Of a stretch of DNA of 64,000 bases, positions 55,269-64,000 are shown in pieces (within the stretch, counting starts at the first letter, position 1; each line of letters starts with the position of its first letter). A model generated the notes under the pieces. That model worked only from the letters and a program-made list of their open reading frames with translations. It did no database searches and was not told the origin of the DNA. Origin of the DNA: Cupriavidus sp. WKF15 (lineage in GTDB: Bacteria > Pseudomonadota > Gammaproteobacteria > Burkholderiales > Burkholderiaceae). Location: NCBI RefSeq assembly GCF_029278605.1, contig NZ_CP119573.1, positions 1,550,001 to 1,614,000 on the forward strand, given 5' to 3'. Both the position numbers and the translations under genes were made by a program.

Positions 55269-56906
55269 TCAGCTAATGACCGTCAGCTTGGCAGCCAGCC
55301 AGACCACCAGCGCGCCGGCGACCAGGGCGGCGTAGGGCAGCCACGCGGCGCGGGCATGGGGAAGTTCCATGTCCCGGCGCATCGACTCGGGAAAGCGGCC
55401 CTTGTCCTGCACGTAATGGCGGTACACGAACACCGGCACGATCAGGAACGTGGCGATCAGGCCATTGCGCAGCGTGTTCTCGCCCTGGAAGTTGGCGCCG
55501 GCGCCGACGAAGGCCAGGTCGAAGAAGCCGCAGATCGCGCCGAGCGCCAGCAGCCAGTTCTTGCATTTGTATGGGCGCGGCCATTCGGCGCGGTCCAGGC
55601 GGTGAATCCATCCCGACTGCAGGTTCAGGAACACGAAGATCATGTAGCAGACGTTCGAGATGGACAGCACCGCCATGTAGTTCGACATGAGCAGCAGGAA
55701 CAGGTTGAACACCAGGTCCGTCCACATGGCGCGGGTCGGGGAGCCGTGCTCGTTGACGTGCGAAAGGTAGCGCGGCAGCCAGCCGTCGACCGAGGCCTGG
55801 TACAGCGTGCGCGACGAGCCCATCATGGAGGTCATCACGATCAGCAGGATCGCGAGCACCAGCATCACCACGATCACGTTGAACACCACCGCGCCACCGC
55901 CCACGAATTTCGCCATGGCCGCGCCCACGCCGGTGCCGTCGACGATGGACGGCTCCAGCATGCCATGCAGGCCCAGCGAACCCTGGAACGCAATCGGTAC
56001 CGCGATGAACATGAACAGGCACAGCACGCCGGACCAGAAGATCGCACGGAAGGTGTCCTTCTGCGGATCCTTGAACTCGCGGGTGTAGCAGACCGCGGTC
56101 TCGAAGCCGAAAGTCGACCAGCAGGCGAGGAACATCGCGCCCATCGCGGTGCTGATGCCGGCCGCATTCCAGCTGCCGAGCACGGCGGCACCGGAAGTGT
56201 CGTGGGTCAGCGGCAGCAGGGGCATGAAGCTCGTCGATGGCATGTCGCCCGTGAACATCGGCACCAGCGCGATGACCACCAGCGGCGTCAGCGACGCAAT
56301 GCCCAGGATGCGCTGCGTGGTCGCCGCAGCCGAGGCGCCGCTGTGCTGAAGCTTGAAGGTAACGAGCAGGAATGCGGTGGCGAGCACGAAGGTCGAGTTC
56401 ACCCGCAGCGTCAGGCCCTTGCTGATGAAGTCCAGGTCGACCAGCGTGAGCTGCCACGTGTTGATCACCGAGTCGGGCGGGAACAGGCAACTGAGCATGT
56501 AGCCGGCCGCGAGACTGGTGCCGAGCGCCAGCATTGGCGACCACGCGATCCAGTTGCACCACACCGACACCGGTGCAACGAACTTGCTGTATCGCACCCA
56601 GCCGAGCGCGCCGTAGACCGACGCGCCGCCCGACTTGTGCGGATACAGGCCGGAGATCTCCGCGTAGACGAAGCTCTGCGCGAAGCCGACCAGGATCGCG
56701 AGGATCCAGATGACCCACGCCGGGTTGCCGATCGTGGCCGATACGCCGCCGATGGTGAAGAGCACGCCCGCGGGCACGCCGCTGGTGACCCAGAAGGCAT
56801 CCTTCCAGGTCAGCGTGCGCTGAAGTTCATGATGTTGATGCGAAGGGGCGGATGAAGCGGCCGGCGCGTCCGCGCCGATCGAAAGTACATCTTTCTGTGA
56901 AAACAC
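55269..56906 (-). CDS. APC-superfamily amino-acid/amine permease
   Basis: 545 residues, starting with GTG at 56906. About 12 membrane helices: 'VTSGVPAGVLFTIGGVSATI' (helix 1 unwound region), 'WVIWILAILVGFAQSFVYAE', 'YPHKSGGASVYGALGWVRYS', 'MFLACWSTFGFETAVCYTRE', 'MTSMMGSSRTLYQASVDGWL' and 'YMIFVFLNLQSGWIH'. The N-terminal ~30 residues are hydrophilic. In the operon it probably imports the quaternary amine. Carnitine and betaine are more often carried by BCCT or ABC systems, so an APC member here is notable. It lies between the reductase and the small membrane protein. Confidence 0.9.
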   Translation of the reverse strand: MFSQKDVLSIGADAPAASSAPSHQHHELQRTLTWKDAFWVTSGVPAGVLFTIGGVSATIGNPAWVIWILAILVGFAQSFVYAEISGLYPHKSGGASVYGALGWVRYSKFVAPVSVWCNWIAWSPMLALGTSLAAGYMLSCLFPPDSVINTWQLTLVDLDFISKGLTLRVNSTFVLATAFLLVTFKLQHSGASAAATTQRILGIASLTPLVVIALVPMFTGDMPSTSFMPLLPLTHDTSGAAVLGSWNAAGISTAMGAMFLACWSTFGFETAVCYTREFKDPQKDTFRAIFWSGVLCLFMFIAVPIAFQGSLGLHGMLEPSIVDGTGVGAAMAKFVGGGAVVFNVIVVMLVLAILLIVMTSMMGSSRTLYQASVDGWLPRYLSHVNEHGSPTRAMWTDLVFNLFLLLMSNYMAVLSISNVCYMIFVFLNLQSGWIHRLDRAEWPRPYKCKNWLLALGAICGFFDLAFVGAGANFQGENTLRNGLIATFLIVPVFVYRHYVQDKGRFPESMRRDMELPHARAAWLPYAALVAGALVVWLAAKLTVIS

Positions 56907-57162
56907 GTTGTCTCCTTGTTTCCAGGTTGCCGTTTGTGCGGAGCTGGCTCCGTCACGGTCTGCCGTCTGGGCTGTGGGTGCCTTTTGTGGGACGCCGGAG
57001 GCGTAGGAGGCACTTCTTTAAGGGGAGCCGATATTGGGGACGGCCTGGAAACGTATGAGGGGGATTGTGGGGGCAGTTCTCATCGTTGTCTCCTGTTGTC
57101 ATTCCGGGGTTGCCATGTCGTGAAACATCGTTTCCCCCATGGCGTGGGGGTGATGAAGTGCT

Positions 57163-57483
57163 CTAGACGCTGTGATGCGAGGCTGCCCTGCGGGATGCCT
57201 CGCGTACCGGCTTCCCCGCAGGCGTAGCCGCCCGGCGGCTTTTGCGGCGGTTGCGCCACCAGCCGAGCAGCGTCAGGCCGAGCCAGAAGCACTGCGTCAG
57301 GAAGGAAGCGAGGTTGAAGGCATCCGTGAGCGAGACCAGGATGCAGACCGGCCCGATGACATTGAGGGCGACGGCCAGCCTGCCGGTTGGCGATTTGTGC
57401 AGGACCTGCACGGCGAAGTGCGCGGCAACGTAGGCGGCGACGCCGACAAGACCGGTTGCATCGGTAAGACCCAGGGAAGCCAT
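57163..57483 (-). CDS. Small membrane protein, CBU_0592 type
   Basis: 106 residues with three hydrophobic helices ('ATGLVGVAAYVAAHFAVQVL', 'LAVALNVIGPVCILVSLTDA', 'FLTQCFWLGLTLLGWW') and a basic C-terminal tail ('RNRRKSRRAATPAGKPVRE'). The pattern 'GRLAVALNVIGPVCILVSL' and 'NLASFLTQCFWL' is that of the small CBU_0592 membrane family. Function unknown. It lies in the amine-degradation operon between the porin and the permease, so it may assist transport. Confidence 0.8.
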   Translation of the reverse strand: MASLGLTDATGLVGVAAYVAAHFAVQVLHKSPTGRLAVALNVIGPVCILVSLTDAFNLASFLTQCFWLGLTLLGWWRNRRKSRRAATPAGKPVREASRRAASHHSV

Positions 57484-57524
57484 GGTGTTGAGTTGGTTGA
57501 GGCGGTGAAATCAGCGGGGGCGCG

Positions 57525-58421
57525 TCAGAACGTCTTGGTCAGCGAGACCAGGAAGGTGTTTGCCAGTGGATTCGAGACAGACGGGTTGCCCGCCGAATCC
57601 AGTGCGCCGGTGGTGTAGTGGTCGTAGACGTCGGAGCGCCCCCAGCCGCGCGTATAGGCGCCGGTGAGAGTCCAGCCGCCGTCGAAGGCCTTGGAGAGCG
57701 CTACGCGCACGTCGCGGAAGCCGTAGGCGGCGAAGTTGCGCACGCGCTCCTGTCCGTAGTGCAGCAGCAGCGAGACGCCGTAGCCGAGCTCGAAGGTGCC
57801 ATTGATGTCGAGGTAGCCCGAGCCGCGGCTGTGCAGGTCGTTGCCGGTGCCAATGGAGGCGCTGTTGTAGCCGAAGTAGTCGGGCGTATAGGTCAGCCAG
57901 TACTTGATGTTGAGCCACTTGTACGTCAGCGAGGCCACGGCTTCCCCGTAGTTGTACTTGGTCTGCGCGGACTGCAGCTTCGCACCCGGGTAGAGGTAGT
58001 AGTAGATCTGGCCCGCATAGACGAAGTCGCCGATGGTGCCGGTGTAGCCGCCGTAGAGGTCCCACTCGACGGTGCCGCCTTCGATGAACTTGTCGCTGAC
58101 CGTCGACATCCACGTGCCGGCGGACCAGCCACTCGGGTGGGCGTAGTCGACGCCGCCCTGCACCGCGGGCTTGCCCCAGGTCTGGCGGAAGCCGCGCGAG
58201 ACGTACTGCGAGGTCAGCGTCATGTTGGCGCTGAGCGGTGAGGGCGAGGCCGCCTGTTCCGGCGGTACGGTGGCCGTGACCTGCGGCACGGGTGCGGCGG
58301 CGACCGTCGTCTCCCCGCTGCCGGATTGGGCATGCGCGGCGACGGCCTGGCACAGCAGCAGCGCGCCGGTGGCGGCGGCCAGGCAAGGCTTGTGGCGTAC
58401 TGCAAAACGCTTGCACAGCAT
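57525..58421 (-). CDS. TorF-family putative outer-membrane porin
   Basis: 298 residues from the ATG at 58421 ('MLCKRFAVRHKPCLAAATGA', signal peptide ending 'AHAQ'). The mature barrel shows the TorF pattern: 'MTLTSQYVSRGFRQTWGKPA', 'VQGGVDYAHPSGWSAGTWMS', 'TVEWDLYGGYTGTIGDFVYA', 'YYLYPGAKLQSAQTKYNYGE' and a C-terminal Phe ('TFLVSLTKTF'). A Pro/Ala-rich linker precedes the barrel. It would give outer-membrane passage for the amine substrate handled by the operon. Confidence 0.88.
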   Translation of the reverse strand: MLCKRFAVRHKPCLAAATGALLLCQAVAAHAQSGSGETTVAAAPVPQVTATVPPEQAASPSPLSANMTLTSQYVSRGFRQTWGKPAVQGGVDYAHPSGWSAGTWMSTVSDKFIEGGTVEWDLYGGYTGTIGDFVYAGQIYYYLYPGAKLQSAQTKYNYGEAVASLTYKWLNIKYWLTYTPDYFGYNSASIGTGNDLHSRGSGYLDINGTFELGYGVSLLLHYGQERVRNFAAYGFRDVRVALSKAFDGGWTLTGAYTRGWGRSDVYDHYTTGALDSAGNPSVSNPLANTFLVSLTKTF

Positions 58422-58623
58422 CAATGTCTCCCCTTGGCCGGTCCTTGCTTGTGTCGTAGGGGCTGGCCGGCCTTTGTCATATGGGTGGATGTGGATCGCC
58501 AGGGGCGATGCGCAGGGGCGCGACGCTGCCTCCGGGCGTGCGGTGTCCTCCGGGACCGTCGGTCCCGGTGTCATCGTTCGTCAGAGGAGATGCGGGTTGA
58601 TTCCCGCCGGCGTCGCGCCGTCG

Positions 58624-60357
58624 TCAGGCTGGCGCGAACATGGGCATCGCCGCCGTCCGCACCTGTGCCCCGGGCGGGTTTGCCGCCTGTCCGCGGATCG
58701 GCGTCGCCTTGTAGTAAGGCGCGTTCGAGCGCTGCAACGGTGCCCGTCCACGAATCACGTCGGCCAGCTTCTCGGCCATCATGATCGTCGGCGCGTTGAG
58801 GTTGCCGGTGACGATCTTCGGCATGATCGACGCATCGACCACGCGCAGGCCGGACAGCCCATGCACGCGGCCCTGGTTGTCGACCACCGCCATCGGGTCC
58901 GACGCGTCGCCCATCTTGCAGGTGCAGGACGGATGCAGTGCGGTCTCGGCGTGTTCGCGCACGAAGGCATCGATCTCGGCGTCGGACTGGATCATCATGC
59001 CGGGCTTGATCTCGCGGCCGCGGAACTGGTCCATGGCTTGCTGGGCGATGATCTCGCGCGTCAGGCGCACGCCGGCGCGGAACTCGCGCCAGTCCACGTC
59101 GTGCGCCATGTAGTTGAACAGCAGCCGCGGTTTCACGCGCGGGTCGCGGCTGGCCAGCTTGACGAAGCCGGTGCTCGGCGAACGCATCGAGCCCACGTGG
59201 CACTGGAAACCGTGCGACTGGACCGGGTTGCTGCCGTCATAGTTCATCGCCAACGGGATGAAGTGGTACTGCAGGTTCGGGAAGTCGAACTCGTCGCTGC
59301 TGCGGATGAAGCCGCCCGCCTCGAAGTGGTTCGACGCCGCGACGCCGGTGCCGCGCAGGTACCACTCGATGCCGATGCCCGGCTTGTTCCACCACTTCAG
59401 CGAGGGGTACAGCGATACAGGCTTGGTGCATTCGTACTGGAGGTACATCTCCAGGTGGTCCTGCAGGTTCTCGCCCACGCCCTTCAGGTCGATGACCGGG
59501 TCGACGCCGAGCACGCGCAGTTCGTCCGCATTGCCCACGCCGGAGCGCAGCAGCAGTTGCGGCGAGGCGATGGCACCGTTGCTGACGATGACTTCGCGGC
59601 GCGCGCGCGCTTCGCGCACGTAATCACCCTGTATGTAGGAGACGGCGGTGGCGCGGGTGCCGTCGAACAGTACGCGGTCGGCCAGCGCGCGGGTGTGAAC
59701 CGTGAGGTTCGGACGGTCCTTCGCCTGGTCGAGATAGGCGAGCGACGTGCTGCAGCGGCGGCCCTTCGCGGTGGTTGTGCGATCCATCGGGCCGAAGCCT
59801 TCCTGGCGGTAGCCGTTCAGGTCGTCCGTGCGGGCGTAGCCGGCCTGCTCGCCGGCCGCGATGAAGGCGTCGAACAGCGGGCTGATGCCGGCCTTGGGCG
59901 TGGTGACATGCAGCGGGCCGTTGCCGCCGTGGTAGTCGTTGGCGCCCTTGTCGTAGGTTTCCGCCTTGCGGAAGTAGGGCAGGCAGTCGGCGTAGCTCCA
60001 GTTCTCCAGCGACTTGTTCGCCGACCAGCCGCCATAGTCCATCGCATTGCCGCGGATATAGACCATGCCGTTGATCAGCGATGAGCCGCCCAGGCCCTTG
60101 CCACGGCCCTGCGTCATGCGGCGGCCGTTCATATGCGGCTCCGGCTCGGTGACGTAGGCCCAGTTGTAGGTGGTGCCCTGCAGCGGGTAGGCCAGTGCTG
60201 CCGGCATCTGCGTGCGCCAGTCGAGCCGCCAGTCCGGGCCGCCCGCTTCGAGCAGCAGCACCGTCACGTCGGCATCCTCGGTGAGCCGCGTGGCCAGCAC
60301 GCAGCCCGCCGACCCGGCGCCGACGATGATGTAGTCGTATTCGTGGATTGCGCTCAT
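58624..60357 (-). CDS. GMC-family choline dehydrogenase-like oxidoreductase
   Basis: 577 residues. N-terminal FAD fold '[20 protein letters not shown]', GMC signature 1 'YRTQ'-like region with '[20 protein letters not shown]', signature 2 '[20 protein letters not shown]', and C-terminal 'HPSCTCKMG' (active-site His) with '[20 protein letters not shown]'. BetA-type length (usually ~560) and motifs. It oxidises an alcohol such as choline to the aldehyde, which the next enzyme of the operon would take on. In a carnitine pathway an alcohol dehydrogenase step is not essential, so choline or another hydroxy-amine is also likely a substrate. Confidence 0.92.
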   Translation of the reverse strand: MSAIHEYDYIIVGAGSAGCVLATRLTEDADVTVLLLEAGGPDWRLDWRTQMPAALAYPLQGTTYNWAYVTEPEPHMNGRRMTQGRGKGLGGSSLINGMVYIRGNAMDYGGWSANKSLENWSYADCLPYFRKAETYDKGANDYHGGNGPLHVTTPKAGISPLFDAFIAAGEQAGYARTDDLNGYRQEGFGPMDRTTTAKGRRCSTSLAYLDQAKDRPNLTVHTRALADRVLFDGTRATAVSYIQGDYVREARARREVIVSNGAIASPQLLLRSGVGNADELRVLGVDPVIDLKGVGENLQDHLEMYLQYECTKPVSLYPSLKWWNKPGIGIEWYLRGTGVAASNHFEAGGFIRSSDEFDFPNLQYHFIPLAMNYDGSNPVQSHGFQCHVGSMRSPSTGFVKLASRDPRVKPRLLFNYMAHDVDWREFRAGVRLTREIIAQQAMDQFRGREIKPGMMIQSDAEIDAFVREHAETALHPSCTCKMGDASDPMAVVDNQGRVHGLSGLRVVDASIMPKIVTGNLNAPTIMMAEKLADVIRGRAPLQRSNAPYYKATPIRGQAANPPGAQVRTAAMPMFAPA

Positions 60358-60400
60358 CGAGCTGTCTCCTCCTGATGAGTGATGTAGGCGATACCGGCGC

Positions 60401-61867
60401 TCACGCGCCGAACCACCCCATCGCCTTCGGTGCGAGGTTGATATAGCTGTGCTTCAGTTCGGTGTACTCGTCCAGGCCGATGCGCGCCAGCTCGCGGCCG
60501 ATGCCGCTCGCCTTGTAGCCGCCCCACGGTGCTTCCGGGAAGTACGGATGGTAGTCGTTCACCCAGACCGTGCCGAAGCGCAGCGCGCGCGACATGCGGT
60601 TGGCCTTGTCGAGATCGCGCGTCCAGACCGCGGCGGCGAGGCCGTACGGCGTGTCGTTGGCGGCACGCAGCGCTTCGTCCTCGGAGCGGAAGCGTTCCGC
60701 GGTAATCACGGGGCCGAAGATCTCTTCCTTCGCGATGTTCATGTCGGCGGTCACGTCGGCGAGCAGGGTCGGCTGCAGCCAGTAGCCCTTCCGGTATACG
60801 TCACCTTCGGGCCGCTTGCCGCCGTGGACCAGCCGGGCACCTTCCGCGACGCCTGCCTGCACCATGCGCAGGATCTTCTCGTGCTGCTGGGCCGACTGGA
60901 CCGGCCCCATCTGCGTCTCGGCGTGGAAGCCATTGCCGATCGCGATGCGTGGCAGGCGCTCGGCCAGCTTTGCCACGAAGGCATCGTAGATGCTGTCTTC
61001 GATCATCAGGCGCGAGCCTGCCGAGCAGACCTGGCCCGCATGGAAGAAAGCGGCGTTCAGCGCATAGTCGACGGCCACGTCGAGGTCGGCATCGGCGAAG
61101 ACGATGTTCGGGTTCTTGCCGCCCAGCTCCAGGCCGATGCGCTTGAAGTTGCCGGTCGCGGCCTTCATGATGCTTTCGCCCGCGAAGGCACCGCCGGTGA
61201 ACGAGACCAGGTCGGCGTCGCGGCTCTCGGCCAGCTCGGCGCCCACTTCGGCGCCGCCCGTAACGAGGTTGAAGACGCCGGCCGGCAGATCCAGTTCGGC
61301 GATCAGCTTCGTGAAATGGTGCGTGGTAAGCGGCGTCAGGTTGCTCGGCTTGATGATGACGGTATTGCCCGCGCCGAGTGCCGGGGCAATCTTCCACGCG
61401 GCCTGCAGCAGCGGGTAGTTCCACGGCGTGATCAGGCCGCATACGCCGACCGGCTCGCGCAGCGTGCGGCTGATGACATGGTGCGGCGCCTCGTTCACGG
61501 CGCCGGACTCCGAGGCCACCAGTCCCGCAAAGTAGCGGAACGTGGCGGCGATGTCGCCCATATCGGTGCGGCTTTCGGTGAGCGTCTTGCCGGTGTTCAG
61601 CGATTCGAGACGGGCGAGTTCCTCCGCGTCGCGATCGATCAGTCCGGCGATGTTGTTCAGCAGTTTGGCGCGGTCGCGGATGCTGGTCTGCCGCCACGGG
61701 CCGTCGAAGGCCTGGCGGGCGGCGGCAATGGCCAGCCGGGCATCGGCGCGGGTACCCTCGGCGGCCTGGGCGATCACGGCTTCGTCGGCGGGGTTGAGGA
61801 TGTCGCGCGTGCCGCCTTCGAGTGGCGACCGCCACTGGCCGTCAATATAGAGCTGGGTCTGGATCAT
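60401..61867 (-). CDS. Betaine-aldehyde-dehydrogenase-like NAD aldehyde dehydrogenase
   Basis: 488 residues, classic ALDH: '[20 protein letters not shown]', '[20 protein letters not shown]', NAD fold '[18 protein letters not shown]', catalytic Glu in '[20 protein letters not shown]', catalytic Cys in '[17 protein letters not shown]', and '[13 protein letters not shown]'. Close in style to BetB. Within this operon the substrate may be betaine aldehyde (from choline) or malic semialdehyde (released by a CntA-type oxygenase from carnitine). The start is 33 bp after the oxygenase stop. Confidence 0.93.
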   Translation of the reverse strand: MIQTQLYIDGQWRSPLEGGTRDILNPADEAVIAQAAEGTRADARLAIAAARQAFDGPWRQTSIRDRAKLLNNIAGLIDRDAEELARLESLNTGKTLTESRTDMGDIAATFRYFAGLVASESGAVNEAPHHVISRTLREPVGVCGLITPWNYPLLQAAWKIAPALGAGNTVIIKPSNLTPLTTHHFTKLIAELDLPAGVFNLVTGGAEVGAELAESRDADLVSFTGGAFAGESIMKAATGNFKRIGLELGGKNPNIVFADADLDVAVDYALNAAFFHAGQVCSAGSRLMIEDSIYDAFVAKLAERLPRIAIGNGFHAETQMGPVQSAQQHEKILRMVQAGVAEGARLVHGGKRPEGDVYRKGYWLQPTLLADVTADMNIAKEEIFGPVITAERFRSEDEALRAANDTPYGLAAAVWTRDLDKANRMSRALRFGTVWVNDYHPYFPEAPWGGYKASGIGRELARIGLDEYTELKHSYINLAPKAMGWFGA

Positions 61868-61900
61868 GGTTCTGGATTCCTTCTTCTATGGGGGCGCGTG

Positions 61901-63022
61901 TCAGGCGGCGAGGGCGTCTAGCACCATTTGCTGGAAGTGCTGCACGCCGTGCTCGCCGATGGCGGACGTACGATCGTCGGTGACCAGCAGCGGGCCTTGT
62001 CCGTTGCGATAACCTCGCGACTTCAGGCCGCGCTGCACCGACTCGACGATGCTCAGGTCTTCCGGCTTCAGCACATTCTTGTAGTAGTCGATGAGCTGCT
62101 CCTGCTCGGCGGTCGGCGTGGCGTCGCGGAAGTAGAACTCGAAGTGCTGGATGGTGGTGTCGGCGTCGACCGGGAACATGTAGAAGACGCCGTAGTTGCC
62201 GTCGCCAGGCAGCACGTTCAGCGTGACGTTAGGCCACAGCCAGTAGGCGGCGAAATCGGTGTTGGGAGCGTCGCTGTCGTAGGTAAATGCGTCGCTGCCC
62301 GAGCGGGTCTTGCCGACCTGGCTCGTGTAGATGCCGCGCACCTCGTGCCGGTAGGTCTCCATCTGGATGGACTCGACCAGCGCCGGGTGGGCGGTCTGGC
62401 AGTGCAGGCATTCGAGATAGTTGTCGACCACGACCTTCCAGTTGGCCTTCATCTCGTAGGTGAGCCTGCGCGCGGGGACGAGCTTGTCCACGTCGGGGCA
62501 GCGCGCGCGGATCTCGTCGTTCAGGCCGGGCGCCAGTTCGGCCAGCGGTTTGGCGTTCATATCGAGGTTGACGAAGATCAGGCCGCAGAACTCTTCCACG
62601 CGGACCGGGGTCAGGCCCGCGTTGTCCTTGCAGAAGCCCGGCACGTTTTCGGCATTGCGCACGTGGATCAGCTTGCCGTCCAGGCCGAAGGACCAGGCGT
62701 GGTAGGGGCACGTGATGACGTTCTTCGCCTTGCCGGCGCCTTCGGGAAACAGTTCATGGGCACGGTGCGGGCACACGTTGTAGAACGCCCGCAGGACGCC
62801 ATCGCGGCCGCGCACGACGAAGACATTCTCGCCGGCCACATTGACCGTGGCGTACTGGTTCGGCTCGGCCACCTGGCTGCGGTGCATCACGCAGATCCAG
62901 TTGCGCGCGAAGATGGTCTTCTTTTCGTGTTCGAAGATGTCCTGCGAGGTGTAGTAGTGCGCCGGCAGGGTGTAGCCCAGTTCGCCGGAAGCGGGGCAGA
63001 CGGGGGCAGTCGCTTGTTGCAT
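61901..63022 (-). CDS. Rieske non-heme iron oxygenase, CntA/YeaW type (carnitine monooxygenase-like)
   Basis: 373 residues. Rieske cluster: 'VCPHRAHELFPEG' and 'ITCPYHAWSFGLDG' (Cys-x-His...Cys-x2-His). Catalytic domain: 'WKVVVDNYLECLHCQTAHPA', with the iron-ligand His pair. The bridging position holds Glu ('NYLEC') rather than the Asp of most Rieske oxygenases, as in CntA carnitine oxygenase. The C-terminal 'PEDLSIVESVQRGLKSRGYR' and 'GEHGVQHFQQMV' closely match the CntA/YeaW group. It should cleave or oxidise a quaternary amine such as carnitine, releasing trimethylamine, but the exact substrate is inferred. First gene of the operon; regulator divergent. Confidence 0.92.
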   Translation of the reverse strand: MQQATAPVCPASGELGYTLPAHYYTSQDIFEHEKKTIFARNWICVMHRSQVAEPNQYATVNVAGENVFVVRGRDGVLRAFYNVCPHRAHELFPEGAGKAKNVITCPYHAWSFGLDGKLIHVRNAENVPGFCKDNAGLTPVRVEEFCGLIFVNLDMNAKPLAELAPGLNDEIRARCPDVDKLVPARRLTYEMKANWKVVVDNYLECLHCQTAHPALVESIQMETYRHEVRGIYTSQVGKTRSGSDAFTYDSDAPNTDFAAYWLWPNVTLNVLPGDGNYGVFYMFPVDADTTIQHFEFYFRDATPTAEQEQLIDYYKNVLKPEDLSIVESVQRGLKSRGYRNGQGPLLVTDDRTSAIGEHGVQHFQQMVLDALAA

Positions 63023-63059
63023 GGCGTGTCTCCTTTGGGGTTCTTTACGTACCAGAGTG

Positions 63060-63076
63060 ATTCACTGATAGTTAAT
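63060..63076. promoter_or_regulatory. Direct repeat near the Rieske gene: candidate operator 1
   Basis: 'ATTCACTGATAGTTAAT', 38-54 bp before the oxygenase start. It matches 15 of 17 bases of the repeat at 63226, next to the divergent regulator gene. It extends into the AT-rich dyad 'GTTAATTAAATAAC'. The two copies flank the 238-bp divergent gap symmetrically, as operator sites for the adjacent HTH-PAS protein would. Confidence 0.6.
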
Positions 63077-63225
63077 TAAATAACTTGTGGTGATGTGAGA
63101 CGAAGTCTAGTGACTCAAGCGCCGGCCAATCAATCTCAAAAAATCGATTGATTTTGTGGAATTGATGGCTGATTTCTATCAGGAACGCCAAAAAGCGGCG
63201 AATGCTGTATGGTTCTGGTTGTGTA

Positions 63226-63242
63226 ATTCACTGACGGTTAAT
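63226..63242. promoter_or_regulatory. Direct repeat near the regulator gene: candidate operator 2
   Basis: 'ATTCACTGACGGTTAAT', ending 18 bp before the regulator ATG, and overlapping the small dyad 'TAATCGGAGATTA'. Same orientation and sequence as the copy at 63060. It suggests autoregulation. Confidence 0.6.
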
Positions 63243-63260
63243 CGGAGATTAGGGAAAGCG

Positions 63261-64000
63261 ATGACGGAAGACACATTCGCCGCCCGCTTCAAGGGTGTAC
63301 TGGAGGGCAAGCGCATCATGCTCAAGCAGGTGGCCGAGGCCCTGTCGGTGTCGCCGTCGGCGGTCCACAAATGGACGCGCGGCGGCGAAATCGAGTACGA
63401 ACGGCTGCTCGCGCTCGCGAAGTTTCTCGGCGTGAACTGGCTGTGGCTGCGTTATGGCGAGCGTGCCATCGCGGATCTGGAGGCCAGCAGCATCACCGAC
63501 CCGCACATGCGCGGACTGCGCCAGAAGCACCTCACGGAGATCATGGAGAGCGAAGCGCGGATGAAATTCGCGCAGGAGGTCTCGGGCATCGTCACGTGGG
63601 AATGGAACGTGCTGACGGACAGCGTGACCTATTCGCCGAACGACATCACCCTGTTCGGCCGCCATATCAGCACCATGGACGACTTCTGGGCCTGCGTGCA
63701 TCCATCCGATGCGGCGCGGCTGCGCGAGGTGCTGCAGCGCGCGCTGGGAGCGCCGGAAATGCATGAGTGGGAGTTCCGCGTGGTGCACGAGAACGCGACG
63801 CGCTGGATCTCGTCCCGCGCAACGCTGGTGCACGACTTCGCACAGCGTCCCGTGAAGATGATCGGCGTGAGCCTCGACATCAGCGAACGCCGCCGCGCCG
63901 AGGCGGCCCTGCGGCAGAGCGAGGCGCTGCTGGCCAAGGCCCAGGAAATCGCCCACCTGGGCGGCTGGTACTGGAACATCCAGACCGACGACTGCTCGTG
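63261..64000 (+). CDS. HTH-PAS regulator, 3' end outside window
   Basis: The frame is open from the ATG at 63261 (after 'GGGAAAGCG') to the window end, at least 246 residues. Residues ~18-65 form an XRE/Cro-type helix-turn-helix with 'LKQVAEALSVSPSAVHKWTR' and 'LLALAKFLGVNWLWLRYGE'. A linker helix follows, then one PAS/PAC domain (~97-205; 'WEWNVLTDSVTYSPNDITLF', 'WEFRVVHENATRWISSRATL', 'IGVSLDISERRRAEAALRQS') and the start of a second ('AQEIAHLGGWYWNIQTDD'). The output domain is not seen, so it could be a plain transcription factor, a hybrid kinase or a GGDEF/EAL protein. It is divergent from the Rieske operon and probably controls it. Confidence 0.85.
   Translation, partial: MTEDTFAARFKGVLEGKRIMLKQVAEALSVSPSAVHKWTRGGEIEYERLLALAKFLGVNWLWLRYGERAIADLEASSITDPHMRGLRQKHLTEIMESEARMKFAQEVSGIVTWEWNVLTDSVTYSPNDITLFGRHISTMDDFWACVHPSDAARLREVLQRALGAPEMHEWEFRVVHENATRWISSRATLVHDFAQRPVKMIGVSLDISERRRAEAALRQSEALLAKAQEIAHLGGWYWNIQTDDCS

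Noticed and set aside
55188..56855. Long plus-strand frame opposite the APC permease
   Set aside because: Composition (His, Gln, Arg, Asp) is typical of the antisense of membrane helices; no start signal.
58171..60084. 637-codon open frame antisense to the GMC dehydrogenase and porin
   Set aside because: It crosses two genes with clear motifs on the other strand and has no recognisable domain.

Overview
The window looks like accessory DNA from a beta-proteobacterium close to Cupriavidus/Ralstonia (Burkholderiaceae). The grounds are: high GC in most genes; three phasins and an acetoacetyl-CoA reductase (polyhydroxybutyrate metabolism); an H-NS protein with the Burkholderiaceae-type C-terminus; a Bug/TctC solute receptor; and a tandem glycine riboswitch ahead of a DadA-like dehydrogenase. 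No rRNA, tRNA, replication or housekeeping gene was seen, which would suit a chromid, megaplasmid or genomic island. That placement is inference.

Layout. (1) 0-4.6 kb: end of a flavin reductase, two tandem CDGSH iron-sulfur proteins, an MFS transporter with a cupin, a decayed AraC regulator and a small lipoprotein. (2) 5.6-16.2 kb: a same-strand, tightly packed cluster that looks like an exopolysaccharide machine: UDP-GlcNAc 2-epimerase, small exported protein, divergent NodB-like deacetylase, processive GT2 synthase, membrane-anchored bactofilin-like protein, six-hairpin glycosidase-like protein, YaiO-type outer-membrane barrel, polytopic membrane protein and glmS. The barrel and glmS carry frameshifts, and glmS has lost its 3' end. 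The set resembles the orphan E. coli yaiO/yaiP/yaiS genes and the functional logic of pga, but matches no system I can name. (3) 16.6-36.3 kb: a patchwork of PHB genes (phasin, phaB, second phasin), a diguanylate cyclase, a frameshifted H-NS, an Hfq paralogue, three ArsN2-like acetyltransferases, a SRAP/YedK protein, HugZ-like and AhpD-like proteins, small secreted proteins, one IS3 and one IS256 element, and debris (IS21, chemotaxis receptor, PKD and beta-propeller remnants). (4) 36.4-41.4 kb: glucarate-type catabolism (alpha-ketoglutaric semialdehyde dehydrogenase, GntR/FadR regulator, glucarate dehydratase, Bug receptor). (5) 41.7-46.4 kb: glycine riboswitch and D-amino-acid dehydrogenase, then a sigma-54 activator divergent from a GntP-type permease. 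(6) 46.5-53.2 kb: a drug or solute export operon (small membrane protein, NodT outer-membrane factor, HlyD adaptor, RbbA-type double ATPase-permease, second permease). (7) 53.6-64 kb: a lone phasin, then a long minus-strand operon for quaternary-amine breakdown of carnitine/choline type (CntA-like Rieske oxygenase, aldehyde dehydrogenase, GMC dehydrogenase, TorF-type porin, small membrane protein, APC permease, FNR-type reductase), divergent from an HTH-PAS regulator that runs off the window.

The left 36 kb is rich in pseudogenes, frameshifts and insertion sequences. I saw no frameshift in the genes from 36.4 kb onward. The border near 36.3 kb therefore probably separates decaying acquired DNA from maintained catabolic operons.
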